Assembly: GCA_949358305.1 (NCBI GenBank)
Contig: OX442318.1
Coordinates: 7,922,501 to 7,986,500, forward strand
Source of the DNA: Strigamia acuminata
Taxonomy: Eukaryota; Arthropoda; Chilopoda; Geophilomorpha; Linotaeniidae
DNA length: 64,000 nt
Direction: 5' to 3'
Every line of letters begins with the position of its first letter. The stretch's first letter is position 1. Positions 30,329-42,788 of the stretch are shown here, in pieces. The notes beneath the pieces are model-generated. The model did no database searches and had not been told where the DNA came from. It was given only the letters and a program-made list of their open reading frames with translations. The translations under genes and the position numbers were made by a program.

Positions 30329-31006
30329 AAAAATAAAAACATGGGGCCCATTGTGTGGTAAAGCCCCTGGGCCCAGACCCAAGAAGCCCTGGTGTTTGCT
30401 TTCCAGTTGTGGATCCCAACTGCTGGCCTTTTTCACTTGCATTATAAATTGATGGATTCAGTTTCACATTGACTAGATAAATGTGTCTACAGTTCTTTTA
30501 TGTCTACACACAAAGGAAACTATGCATCATTCTCTATGACTACAAATACAGCAGAATTAATCTTTCCAGTTCAGTTGTGAATGGAAAAGTACATTTATTT
30601 GACCCTATGGTAACTGATAAGGTAGATCATGCTGCAACAGCTTCGCACTTCCTTTCCTCCTGAAAATCTACAGACTGAGCCATGGACATCTTGATGTTAC
30701 TGACTTAGCAGTCGTAAGGCTTTTCTAATCTCATTTCCTCTCCTCCCATCCAAGAAGCAATGACAATAATAAATCTCAAGTGGCTACTTCCAGGAAAAAT
30801 GATCCATATGTTTTCAAAAAAAAATAGATAATATCTCCCAGTCCAAGAAACATAAATATTAAATTACTTTTTAGGAGCTTCAAATACAAAACCTCAAAAA
30901 TCCATGTACCAATCTGGAAACATTTTACAGGATTAGTTTGGACACACTTTCTTTCTTGAAAATAACTGAAGATACCTTAGACCCCTCTTTAAGGGGCTTT
31001 CCACAG
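30329..31006. other. Intergenic, no gene recognised
   Basis: It holds a GGGCCC pair at about 30343-30374 and nothing else recognised. Confidence 0.5.
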
Positions 31007-31290
31007 TAGTGCGGGTTTACCAAACTGCCGGTAAACCTCGTGTTTACCAACATTTTAGCAGCATTCATAAGTAAAATTTCCAAAAGTTGGTAATTTCACT
31101 TACAGCAGCTGGATAATATAGTATATCAATTCTAATAATTAAGTCGAATAGGAAGTCGATGGTGGGCTATCTAAACTCTTTCCACATTCAAGAGGAGCCC
31201 TGGAAGCTTGGCTCCCATTGGCCGAGCCATTTCACTTGTGTGTTGATACAGAAAAAAGAACCAAAACACCAGAAATGCGATTCCCCACAA
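31007..31290 (+). repeat. Second copy of the compound repeat, with only the left end of MITE family A
   Basis: 31007-31100 matches 28465-28560, and 31171-31290 matches 28570-28690 (ACTCTTTCCACATTCAAGAG, GGCTCCCATTGGCC, TTTCACTTGTGTGTTGATAC). About 70 bp of other sequence lies between them. No right inverted repeat follows, so this copy is truncated. Confidence 0.75.
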
Positions 31291-32690
31291 ACTTTGGCAT
31301 AACGTGCCAGCATCTGGTCCCGAATGCTGGGAATGTTTTCGCAACTTTTGATCAAACCGATCGATCAAATAAAACCGAAAATTAAAACAAGTTTCCACAT
31401 AAAAGGACAAATGTACTTCGACGAAATGAACTTTGTACACGACCTGTTTCTTTCGCAATTTTATGAGTTCCTACTTTGCTTTTACTGGTACCTCGCCCCA
31501 TAATCATGGGAAAGACAAAGCCGGCACGAGTCTATTAAATCCTTCCCAGTATATTAAATTTTCACTTTTCAAACTTGCTCCAAAACTTTTTTTTCCAGGT
31601 CACCCACACACTTGCAAACGCAGGTGTGCATTATATCCTAAAATCCACTCCTTTTTTCCCTTTCAATTTTATTTTTATGGCTCCACCAACTTGGTTCTGA
31701 TCGATTTAATCAGTGGCACTAGAACCGATCAGGTACACCCACCAGGGCCCTTTGGTGCAGGCCCTGGGCCCCAAAATTCATCTCCTTTATGGTACAAAAA
31801 TTAATTATGTAAATTCATTGTAATTCGCGTGGTTTTTCGGCTTCCAGAGTCAGGGGCCCATCTCACCTCTCTCAGGCCCTTTAATCAGGTCAATGCTTTG
31901 CACTTGCCTTAAGTCTAGTTAGAGTTTTGTTAAAGGCCAACATTCTTATAGGATTTACCAGGAGGGGTTAGATACTACTTGCATTGCAAATTCAGTGGAA
32001 ACAATAAAAACAGTCGAGTAAACCTGATTGAATTGCCTCTATGGCTGTTTAAAAATAGAATAAAATCAAGACAAGGACTTCTTTTTCTCTTTTTTTTTTT
32101 AAAGGATGATGTTTCATTTCGCAAGCGGCTTTTAATTTATTGATTCACCATAATTAATTCCTTTCCAACTTTCTAAACTGCAATTTCACACATTTCAATA
32201 CTAATTAGGACTCATGTGACTGCTCAATGTAAACAGCGACTTTGCTAGTGCTCGAATTATTTTCCCCGACTAGAAATAATCAATGGACGATATTTTTCAA
32301 AGATTTTTCGGAACCCTCGAGAAAAGATTATTAGTAAGGCCAACAACGTCTGAGCCAGTGCTGCCCCTTGGTACTCCAAGAACCTCAAATTTTCTTTCCC
32401 GCAAGGCCCTTAGGATCCTAAATTTTCTTTCAATGAAAATCAGTCATCATGTTTTATCGACGTCAACAAAACGTGATTTTTTTATAGTAGAAGGGTGGGG
32501 GGCCCTCACACCTCACATTTGCCTAGGGTCTCGCAGATGCTAAAACCGCCACCGATTTCCAGAGACAAGCGGGCTTAGATTTGGGTGTTCGTAAGCCGCA
32601 CACACTTTCGTAGAAAATGTCATAATTAGCCCAGAAATTGTAGAATTATTTTATCAAAGTTTTAACGCCTAAGATGCCTAATTTTACACT
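31291..32690. other. Intergenic, no gene recognised
   Basis: It holds a few GGGCCC words (31743-31768, 31854) and no supported gene. Confidence 0.5.
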
Positions 32691-32850
32691 AAGGGGTTTC
32701 ATTAAATGAGCGATTAGTTGATTACTTTGATTACTTTGATTAGTCGATTACTTGATGTGTCATGTGACTAGATTCAACCAATCCCGAGAATAATCATCTC
32801 ATCAAATAAGCAACTAAGCAACTAATAAAGTAATCACCCCAAACTACGTC
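32690..32850 (+). repeat. Short imperfect inverted repeat
   Basis: GATTAGTTGATTACTTTGATTA on the left is loosely matched in inverse by TTAGTTGCTTAGTTGC and GGTGATTACTTTATTAG read from the right arm. Direct GATTACTTT words are also repeated. A decayed small MITE is possible. Confidence 0.35.
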
Positions 32851-34010
32851 GGAAACTGCTTTTGAGTACTAACCTTAAGGATTGGAACAAGAACCACAAA
32901 TTTTGAACCATATTTTGAGAAAGTCGGCCCCTTGAGACGTGTTTTAATGCTTCTTCAGCAGGAAGCACTCCAAGATGCCTGTTATACCAGCAAAATCCAA
33001 TCTCCCACTGCAAAAACCTCAAAGAAATAGTCAATTAATCTCTGCTTCAACCAGAACTCTCAAACCATCTTGAAATGCACTTCCTGTAAACAGTAGCATT
33101 TTATCGACGCCATTTCAAAGATTTTGTCTATTCACCGTAAAGCGCGCTTGTCACCCACCCAATGTGGTTTGCTTCAAGTCCTAGACAGAAAGCATCTTTC
33201 CGGCAAATGCAGACCTGCAGTTCGATTCCCAGTCCTGGATTCCACCGTCATCCACCCAGCAAGCCTTCTTCAGCCGCACAGCAAATTGATTGATGTTAAC
33301 TCGGTTTCGCGTTGCTATATGAACAATATTCTCGACAAGTAATAGGGTTAGTCCAATATTGACCTATTACTACTCCCAAGTAAACACATTAACACACGAC
33401 TATAAGAATTGGTTGCAAAGACGAAAAAGAGCTTTTCGGATGCTGCTGCAAACCATTTGAGGGATTTGAATCGAGTTAGGCGATGTATAAAAAAGATGGG
33501 GTATTGGATTCTTGTCTATAGACCTAAGACAGACATGAATTTTCGATGAAGCAAAGCAACAAACATCTAAAACCCATGTCAATAGGAGAAACTTGTTTCA
33601 CAGCTCTCGGCTGCAAGCTCTTCTTTCATTTCCTGCCAATCTGAGAGAGGGAACCACCCACTCCCCTTCACCTGCTTGGTACCATTCGAGGAAAAAAAAG
33701 GAAATTACCTCTTCAACACGGAATTGTGGGTACCTACAAGCACAGATAAGTCGCTTAAGTGTTCCTCTTTATCTTGTTGCAGAATAATCTCAACGACGGG
33801 TTATTTTTGAACATGCGTTTGCCGATACTATACATCGATAATGTCAATCCATCTTAATTAGCTGCGGCGAGAGTTCTCAATCTTTTTGATTTTCTACCAA
33901 TTAATAAAAACGCCTTTTCACTTGATGCTAAAATGTATTAGAAAACGCATTTCAAAATACATCGCAATTAGGCCTGTGCGGTTATATATTGCAACGTATC
34001 GCAAAAATAC
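32851..34010. other. Intergenic, no gene recognised
   Basis: A B-box-like CAGTTCGATTCCC at 33220-33232 could come from a tRNA-derived SINE, but no A-box partner is convincing. Confidence 0.45.
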
Positions 34011-34012
34011 AT

Positions 34013-34155
34013 TAGGGGCCGTCCATAAATTACGTAACGCTGATTTTTCGATTTTTAGACCCCCTCCCCCCCCCTGTAACAAGGTCGTAACAAATCCACA
34101 AACCCCCCTAGAATATTACGTAACAAAACTCACCATCCCCCCCCCCAAAAAAAAA
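34013..34155 (+). repeat. Dispersed element end with GGGGCCGTCCATAAATTACG
   Basis: The word GGGGCCGTCCATAAATTACG followed by TAACGC, a C-run, and an internal TATTACGTAACAAAA is a pattern I know as widespread in animal genomes, at ends of non-autonomous DNA elements. C-runs (34063-34074, 34138-34146) interrupt it. No second inverted end was found. Confidence 0.45.
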
Positions 34156-34844
34156 TTTTGATACAAGCTTATAATACAAAATTGTACAAATTCTCATGTT
34201 ATTTTAATTCTTTATTGAATATGCAAATAGTTTTGATTCTTTTTTTGCAAAGTAGATGGTAAAAAATTTAGTTTTCGCAAATTGTTGCTGAAATTTTGAA
34301 AAATCAGCGCGGCAGTTTCGGCAATCGGGCCCTGCACCGCTATTAGCACTATTGGGTCCCCATTTGGACATTTTTCAATTATTGCTTCAATGTTGCCCCT
34401 GGAGCATCTCTGCACTTGGGTAACAAATGAAATTAACTTCCATGGAAATACGATGAAATGATAAATTCTACAATTTCTCTCTCTCGGTGGGTTTCTTTTT
34501 GGAAGAAATTCAGAAAAATCACATAAACTTCAAAATGAAAAATCCTAGAAATCAAAAAGATACGACCGGTTGCCGGTCAACCGGTAAATATTTCCCCCGA
34601 ATGGTAAAAATTTAATATCCATCGAAATTCCGCATAGATTAATGCACAATATCACATTTACAGTGGCGAAAAACGAGTCCAAGTTTGAGAAAAATCGATG
34701 ATTTATGCAATTGCATCAACCAGCAAATCTCAACCTTCCCACATATTTATTGTCAAAAATTCCCAACATTTCAATATATTTCCAATAACCCCCAAATACC
34801 TCACAAATTTCATCCAAAATTAATCACCAACCCCCCCCCCCCCC

Positions 34845-34875
<31 letters not shown>

Positions 34876-35540
34876 TTTCAATTGTACCATCACCAGCAAA
34901 AAAAAACATTTCCAGACACCACTGATCGTGACCAAGCAACCCGTGACCGATTTTCCCCAGCAAGCGCAAATCCGCTTAACTATTTATGCATCAACACCCC
35001 CAAATATCTTTCAGTTAGAACTCCAGTCTTGAGCATCCAACAATCACACGCATTCATCATGAATTGCCACCCTCGACCGAACAAACCGAGCCTGACTTTG
35101 TCCACATTTCGTTGGATCACTATCGCAATAACTGCACTTTATCATTCGAGTCATGTTGCCACTTTAATCACTAATAACTAACTTAGCGCGCATAAAAATA
35201 TGCCAACTTGTGCCTCTAGTCGCGTGGTGCAGCAGTCATATTACCAAGCATAAATTTGGCGAGTGAGTGAATGTGTGTGGTTTTCCAATAACTATTTTGC
35301 ACCAATCGCGCTCACCTCAATGTGATGGTGGCACGCAGTTGTAGCTGCACAACACGCAAACCCACTGCATCATCATCTGACAACCTTTTTTTAAGGGTAT
35401 GTGCAAATGGTTGGCCTCGATTTGCTTTCTCGTGTTAAGCATACAAGAAATATAATAATAATAACGCATTCAAGATGCTCATAACTCACACCTCCCGCGT
35501 GTCCATAAATTTCAGCCCTTTGCCTTTCGCTCGTTACACG
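34156..35540. other. Intergenic with a C-run/A-run tract
   Basis: A C-run directly followed by an A-run lies at about 34831-34872. The overlapping ORFs over it are artefacts. A tRNA A-box-like TGGTGCAGCAG occurs near 35226. No gene recognised. Confidence 0.5.
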
Positions 35541-35544
35541 CAGG

Positions 35545-35735
35545 TAAATAGAAAGCCGATTAAATTGTTTCGTTTCGCTGAATAAATGCTCGCTATGTTT
35601 ATTTACCGTCGATTCCACATCGCGTAGTATTCTTACCGACAAACACCGAACAGCGACCCCAACTTCAATTGTGGCCGGTTCACACAAAATCGCACCACGA
35701 GCAAATAATTTTTGCTGGTTTATTTTATTATTTTA
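35545..35735 (+). repeat. About 180 bp dispersed direct repeat (copy 1)
   Basis: It runs from GTAAATAGAAAGCCGATTAA through TGCTCGCTATGTTTATTTAC to AATAATTTTTGCTGG. It recurs at 35835-36001 and in weaker form at about 36455-36635. Confidence 0.8.
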
Positions 35736-35834
35736 CTTATTTTAGTCATTATTATTATTATTATTATTTATTCGTGCGCACTCCAAAGGAGTAAAAATAC
35801 AGGGAGTTAATCTCAACGGATGAACTAAAAGTAA

Positions 35835-36001
35835 AGTAAATAGAAAGCCGATTAAATTGTTTCGGTTTGCCGAATAAATGCTCGCTATGTTTATTTACCG
35901 TCAATTCCATTATTCTTACTGACCAACATCGAATAGCGGTTCGAATTTCAATCATGGCCGACTGAGACAAAATGGCGTCACAAACAAATAATTTTTGTTT
36001 A
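35835..36001 (+). repeat. About 180 bp dispersed direct repeat (copy 2)
   Basis: Same order of words as 35545-35735, with substitutions and a deletion near 35912. MITE family A copy 2 is inserted directly at its right end. Confidence 0.8.
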
Positions 36002-36395
36002 TACTCTGTCCCTGTGTAACTTGGGCCTATTTCCGATTGGCTGAGCCTTTTCACTTGTGTACTGATACCAAAAATAGATCAAAACAATGGTTGCCATTTT
36101 GACTGCTGTCCAGACAAAACAACCAATAAAAAAATTTGAAAATTGTTTTTTTTCCCTGGAAGAAGCAAGCAATAAACTTAATAAACAGGAATGTTGAAAT
36201 AAACCAACATAAATCTTTATTTTATGACTTCAAGATACATTTTCTTAGAAAATACAAACAACATTACATCATTTCAATGATTAAAATCATCAAACAAATT
36301 TAAAACCACTCTGAACTATTTTTCCTGGTGGCAGCACAGTGAGTTATGAGGCTCAGCCAATCGGAAATAGGCCCAAGTTACACATGTACAGAGTA
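36002..36395 (+). mobile_element. MITE-like inverted-repeat element, family A (copy 2)
   Basis: The left end TACTCTGTCC...AACTTGGGCCTATTTCC GATTGGCTGAGCC is matched in inverse by 36348-36395, ending ACAGAGTA. Inner words (TTTTCACTTGTGTACTGATAC, CTATTTTTCCTGGTGGCAG) tie it to the elements at 28569 and 41193. There is no ORF. Confidence 0.8.
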
Positions 36396-36454
36396 TTTAT
36401 TTATTTAATTTTTTTTAGTGATGTTGCTTCACGATCTTTCCATTTTCATTAAAA

Positions 36455-36635
36455 ATGCTCGCTGCCTCACATACAATATTAATAATTCTTAATGACAAAC
36501 CTCGAATGATCTTCAATTGACAAAACGACACCAAAAGCAAATAATTTTCGCTTATTTATTTATTTAATAAATTCTCGATGTGTTTATTTACCTTTAATTC
36601 CACCTCGCATATTATTCTTACAAAAAGGCAAATTT
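36455..36635 (+). repeat. About 180 bp dispersed direct repeat (copy 3, decayed)
   Basis: Fragments such as AATAATTTTCGCTTATTTAT and TCGATGTGTTTATTTACC are in an order like that of copies 1 and 2. Confidence 0.5.
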
Positions 36636-36704
36636 GTGCTTATTTATTTATCTATTTAATTTTCGTCATGTTTCTCCACGATCTTTCCTTGGAATTTCTT
36701 TCCA

Positions 36705-37490
36705 TTAAAAATGAAAACAGTTACGATAGGAGGCAATTGCTACGAGTTGGGTAATGGCTTCCGAATAAACGTCGGTCTCGTTACAACGTTGCATTTTACC
36801 AGCTATTACAGATCTATCACAGCAAAACAGAGGCACACTTGCTTCTTGGTGGCTTGCCAGGGACCCATCTTGTCTCTGCGGTGAAGACTGATTGACAAAA
36901 TCCTGGCAATTTTTCAAAAACCTAATCCCACACATTTTCCAACCAGAAAAGGAAGAAAAAAAAATAAAAAAATAAAAAAATAAAAATTGTGCAAAAATAC
37001 AGGAAGCAGCAAACCAGACTATCCAACTTCAACCAGCAAAGAAATATTAATTAAAAATCTAATGGCCTCCTCCAACTGATCCAGAGATGATGCACCGAGT
37101 TTACACAGTCATCAAGAAAGCAATAGAATTGCCAATGCTGAGGTGTCTCACTTCCTGTTTCAAGGTGGTCAAAAAATTTAACATTTGATCTTACTTCCTG
37201 AAGAAGAAAAATTAAATTTACTTTGGCCGCCGTTTCCTTATTAACAACAAAAATAAATATACGGCATCCGGCTACTGTACATTCATTCGGAAGAGGTCAT
37301 TTACACTGTGGCCCAATTGATCCGAACACAAAGATGTAGCCTTTCGTTTGTGTACATTATTCGCTTCCTTTGAGACATATTTCAGCGATTGTGTCCACAA
37401 AATCAACCGGCCTAAAAGCTCTTTTAGTTCACCCGTGCAGTAAGCAAATTTTTCCTGCAGGGTTATCAGAACTTTTTGTCGGAGATGCAT
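36705..37490 (-). other. Possible exons of an unidentified minus-strand gene
   Basis: Three minus-strand open stretches have protein-like composition: 37272-37490 (LQEKFAYCTGELKELLGRL...), a middle stretch at about 37080-37205 (VKFFDHLETGSETPQHW...) after a TTTCTTCTTCAG acceptor-like site, and 36705-36935 (KNCQDFVNQ...NCFHF then stop). I recognise no family. Splice phases cannot be made to agree with certainty. Treat this as a lead, not as a gene. Confidence 0.22.
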
Positions 37491-40400
37491 GATTTTACAC
37501 TTTCAAAAAGGAAAGTGCCAAAAGGTACTTTAGCAAAAGGAACCTATGGGGTCACTTTTCTTCCTTCTGCATTTTCCTTTTGAGATAGTAACACAAACTG
37601 CGCATGCGTCATCACACTAACACTTGACAGTGCACTGTTAAAAGTAAGATGTGTTCTAACATGTAAATCATCGAAAACTTCTCACTAACCGAAGTGAAAC
37701 CTAAAGATGCTATTTTTGCAGACTTAAAACAGTGAAATTGCGGGTGGAAAGCGGCATTAAAAAACGGCATTTTGCGGACTTATTGCGGACCTATTGCGGG
37801 CTCATCCGGGAAGTTTTTGACCAAAATTTCCATACCCAAAACCCTTTATTGTTCAATAACCTGGCCAACCGTTGCTAGAAGCTGCATGATGCCTCGGCAT
37901 AATGCTGCCGTAATACAGCACGCTTAAAACTGCACAATTCCTTGTGGTGTAAATACATCACAGTATTCCACACATAATATTACTCAAAAAATATTTTAGT
38001 AAATAGCAAATATGACATTTTGAGGCATAAACCCGAGATTGAAACACTGCAATATAGTCGATAATCAACAAATTCAAATTTCTGGATAAAATAATGAAAA
38101 TCAATGCACACATTGCACAGAGTAGGAACTATGACAGAAACAAACCTCCATCCAAGCATCGTGTGTTACCAGGTCCATAAAACATCGTCACCTCCAATAA
38201 AATTCCCTTTCAATTCTAGTTAAGTGCACACCTTACGCCACAAAACTCGCAATAAAAATGGAAAAAGATGAAAAGGAAAAAAAAAAATTAAACTTACATT
38301 CATCAAACTTCCAATGAATCAGCACAAAAATCTTTTTTCTCTTCCAAAATCCAAACAAACATGGCGGCCGTCGGTTCTAGACGCAAGTAACAAGTAACGC
38401 CGAGTTATGTGCCAAAACCAACCACGCATAGAGACTACACATTACGGACTAAAAAGAACATTCACTCACTTATTTACTGCCAAATTTCTTTTTCTCTTGC
38501 ACAACTAGAAAGAAAAATTGGAGAAGCCAAAGGGTCTTGTAAATCGACTTCCTCGTGTCACTCTTGTCAAGATAAACCCGTCTTTTTGCTCGGCTTACGG
38601 GTATAAAAGCACGTTGCTAAAGCGGAAATTGACTCGGAATACAGCAAGATGAGAAGTGGCTCAAATATTCAAAGCCATCATCTTCCAAAGTTGTTCCTTT
38701 CAGACACTGTAATGGTCAAAATCTCCTCTCCTACTATGTTACCTCGACGTATATTCCCAATAATTGTGGTCTCCTAGATTTGCCAAGACTTACCAATCTA
38801 ATTTTATTGCCAACTTTAAATCCGACGCTGCTCACAAAATACTCGGTCATGTAAACATTGACTTCTTCAAATTCCCGATCAGAAAAAGAAAAAAATCCCC
38901 ACATTCGGATGGGCCCGGGCCTGTCACAATCGATTGGATCAGGGACCCACATGGATGTAATCCTTCAGGGCCGGACTAACCACTTCCAGGCCCCAAGCAC
39001 AAGCATGAATGTGGGCCCCATCAATATGGCCGACAGAAAAGTGTTGAAATCAGGTCAAAATCCAAAGAATCCACCACACACGTTGATTATAGAATCGGGT
39101 TTTCAATAATCCAATAATCAAAAATACGACAAGCTGTGCGTCACTTCCGCTAGGGAATTGAATGCACCTATTATATAATTAAATATATAACGTCCTGTTT
39201 AAAGAAGGCATGTATGTATGTCTTTGTAACGGCGACCCATCTATGGACATGTGAAAATTTTAAAATCAATTAAAACAGCTTACTTCGCTTTCTGGTAATC
39301 CGGCAGTGGATTGGACACCAAAAACAGCCATAATCCATCACCAAAAACTGTAAAAACAAAAACTTCTGGGCTTTGGGGCCCTTCTTAGGGCCGGGGCCCG
39401 AGCCAAGTGGCCTTGCAGATGTCCCCATAACTGGGCTTGATTTTTCTGAGTGTTCAATTACAGTCAAATCTCTCATTAACACCGAGAAAAGAACCCAATT
39501 TTTTTTCTTCATTTTTTGAATTGGCAAAAGGAGGACCTTATCTATTATAAGAGCCATAGAAAAACTGCCAAGTTGCAAAGTAAGGCACTAAACTAGGCCA
39601 AACTTTTGTCGTTTTTATCGATTTTTGATAAAGAAAAAAAAAAGAAAGAAAAAAAAAACCTTCCAGATTTCTTTTTCCACACATTTTCCAAAAATTGTCA
39701 CAAACAAATGTCGCAAACAAATCAGTTGAAATTAAATACTTACAAATCCAAAATTTGTATTTAGTTACCACGTGATGTTTTCCGCCCTCTCTCATCAAAT
39801 TGATTAACTATTGAACGATAAAATTTCCACCTTTTGCATGGTCTCACTCGTGGAAATTAAAGGGTGTGTGAAATCACGCCGCCATCTTGTGGAATTCTTT
39901 GTTTCCAGCCACCATCTACAAAATTGCCTTTCGAAACCACAAAAATAATACCTGGACGGACAACTTTCCGATTTAGCGATTTTCCTCTTTTGTGTTTTTG
40001 CAATTATGCACACAATTGGTGGAACTGATATCACGTGACAAATCCAAAAGTGCAAAATTGTTAAAAATTGCAAAATTGCAAAATTCAGATTACACCATTT
40101 CCTCATTTCAAGCGTGCAAAATAAAAACAAGCCTCTTTTTCGCATTCCATAGCCCAAACTCTGTTTTCCCATCCTGCTTTTCGCCCTCCTAAGGTATTAT
40201 ATAACACTTTTCAATCAAAACTTAACCAAATCCCTTCATACAAGAATAAAACCTGAAAGAATTTAAGTTTAAACATTTTTTTCCCTCCATTGCAAGTGTA
40301 ATTTTTCATCTCATACACTTTATATGTATGAGACAATCTTTGCCAGCTAAATGAAAATGTCAGGAATATAAAAATTGTTCATAAAAATTCCACACCATCC

Positions 40401-40976
40401 TTTACTTCTCTTCCTCAAATAAAAAAGAAATCCAAACCCAAAGGCCCCACTATTTTAATCTGAATTTTCCTTACCCATTCTATTTGGTTTCGATTTCCAC
40501 CAAAACCGAAACTTAACGTTTTTAAATGCCACTTAATGCCCATTAAAATCCACCTCCACTTGCACCACTCTCCCACAGCATTTCAGTAGGTAAAATGATC
40601 ATGATGGAAAATAAAAAATATTTTAACCTTGAACCAGCGTCTCATATTTTCCCTTCAAAGCCTGAAACTAATTTCACTAATGGCCTTGTCATCTTCACAC
40701 TTCTACTTGCTTGTTAGTCAATAGCCTGGCTGAGAGCAAATGCATTCCCAACAAATCAATACCAAAAAACATATCTAGATAGGGTAAAGAAGCTTCTGTT
40801 CCTTTCTCACCACAAATCTCAGGAGTATCTCGCTACGCCAACATAAACATACAATGCAAATTTGCTTGTGCTTATTTGATTTGTTTAGAAAACCAGGTGG
40901 CAAAACTCAATCTTCCCCATACAACAAATCCTCTGATGGAGCTCTGAATACACAACTAAACACGGCATCCAGTATT
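37491..40976. other. Intergenic, no gene recognised
   Basis: It includes an isolated TATAAAAG at 38602-38609, 39 bp before a 42-codon ORF (38649-38777, +) that I do not recognise, and scattered GGGCCC words at 38910 and 39380-39400. Nothing else is supported. Confidence 0.45.
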
Positions 40977-41140
40977 GTGTTTAATCATGGACCACGGACA
41001 CGTACCCGCGTGTTATTTCCAGTTGATTCGTTGTTCTGTGCGCTGATTGGATGACGGCAATCACGTGTCACGCATTGCTTGCCAACTAAGCATGTTTGTT
41101 ACCTGTTGTCATCCCAGAATACACTGCGGCTATATACTGC
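40977..41140 (+). repeat. About 160 bp dispersed repeat, inverted copy at 62080-62240
   Basis: It contains CTGATTGGATGACGGCAATC, GCTTGCCAACTAAGCATGTT and TGTCATCCCAGAATACA. The reverse complement of 62080-62240 has the same words in the same order. Confidence 0.85.
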
Positions 41141-41192
41141 GGCACCAACTAGATGTTCTCTCAACCGTAGACCTTTCCGAGGGCACAATCTA

Positions 41193-41595
41193 TACTCTAG
41201 TTGCAGTCAAAAAGGCACATTAAACTCTATAGTCCCATTGGTCGAGCCAGTTTACTGGTGTAGTGATCCGGAAAAGTAGATCCAAACACCGGAATTGCAT
41301 TACAATGTACAGACATTGTAATCGATTGCCTAGGCAACTGCCAAAAATTCAAAATTGTTTACTTTCCAGACATAGTAACCAATAAACATAATAAACATGC
41401 GTTTGACATTTTTATATGCGTAAAACTTCATTTCAATGATGGAAAGAACATTATTTAATAAGAAAAATCAAAATAACATTAACTAAACTAGTCATAACAA
41501 GCACAACAATAAATAAAAACTAAAACTACTTCTCCTAGTAGTAGTATACAGTCTGGAGTTAGTAGTAAACTGGCTCGACCAATGGAACTAGAGTA
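41193..41595 (+). mobile_element. MITE-like inverted-repeat element, family A (copy 3)
   Basis: The left end TACTCTAGTT is interrupted by a ~30 bp insertion before CCATTGGTCGAGCCAG. The right end (41567-41595) is the inverse CTGGCTCGACCAATGGAAC...AGAGTA. The inner sequence (TACTGGTGTAGTGATCC, CTACTTCTCCTAGTAG) matches the other two family members. Confidence 0.8.
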
Positions 41596-42757
41596 TACGT
41601 CTGGATTCCGGAGTTCCGGACCAGCGAAATAGCTCTCAATGCAATCCTATCACTATTGACTCAGATGTCACACTTTCTTGTGGGCCAACACACTACAATA
41701 ATTTAACACGTTTTCCCATAGATAGGGGTTGCTTACCCAAAATGTACTACAATCTCCAAGGTCCAGGGTTGTTAAGACTTAACTGGTGTAAAAGGTAATG
41801 GCTGGAACTGGTGTATTTTATGGCCACTTTTATTGCTAAATTCATCAATAATTACAGCATTATCATTCTGTTTTCAAACATTTCTTACAATCTCTTGAAT
41901 CTTGCTGGGGTATGACCACACCATAAAAGTCTAATTCTGCCTCCCAGGTTTTGTAATGAGTAGTTTCTTCTCTAAAATAGTGATGAGGTTGTCAGCCAGC
42001 CTTGACCCGCATTTGCAAGTGCAAACACGTAACTTTATGTACAACTATTACAACCGGTTGTTTAATTTCATCGACCGAACACTCTAGGGAATTCAATGAG
42101 GCGATCTCAAGTGCCACTAACCGCCATTTCGTTTCACCCCCAAACAGTAAACAAAAAATAATAATTTAATTTACACAAAAATAATTTAAACACCAACAAA
42201 AATGCCTCAATATAAAATATAAAAAATAGGCTACTGTTAAGCGACATCTAAGCCAAATTTAACACTAGCGGCATTCAAAAATAAAAATAACAATTTTAGT
42301 TTAAGTGTATTTTAAGTTTTAACTTGGGTTTAAACAGGAAATGATGTCATTTTTGGTTTAAAATTGAAGTAAAACACAAAATATTTTAGTTATTTGAATG
42401 CAGCTGGCAAGTGCGTTCAAAGTATCGCTTTATACCGCTTATGCCGTTTATAAAAATGGCCTAATGTTCCGCATTATTCCCAGCATTAAGTTGTCACGAT
42501 ATCGATTTAACATCACTCATAATCACTGTAAACCTGCAAAAATTCCTTACACCAAAGGATTAAAAACAAAACAAATCATTTATTTACACTTTATAAAAGC
42601 AAGATATTTGCAACCGGTGCCAACTTGTGACTTTCCTTCTCCCAACAAACTAAGCAAAACAAAGCTCACTTTTTACGACGCTTCCCAACCTTTTTTCCCA
42701 CATGAATATCTGTCAAGGGGTGATGGAAAAATGCCCTTTTATTATTTTTTTCCTCCA

Positions 42758-42788
<31 letters not shown>

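Noticed and set aside
33215-33235. B-box-like GTTCGATTCC as a tRNA gene
   Set aside because: No A-box at proper distance and no cloverleaf pairing.
34685-35181. ORFs of 115 and 99 codons
   Set aside because: One runs through a C-run/A-run tract; composition is that of AT-rich non-coding sequence.
38341-38400. Kozak-like GCCGCCATG on the minus strand at about 38363
   Set aside because: The frame closes after 19 codons, and no phase-consistent donor or downstream exon could be shown.
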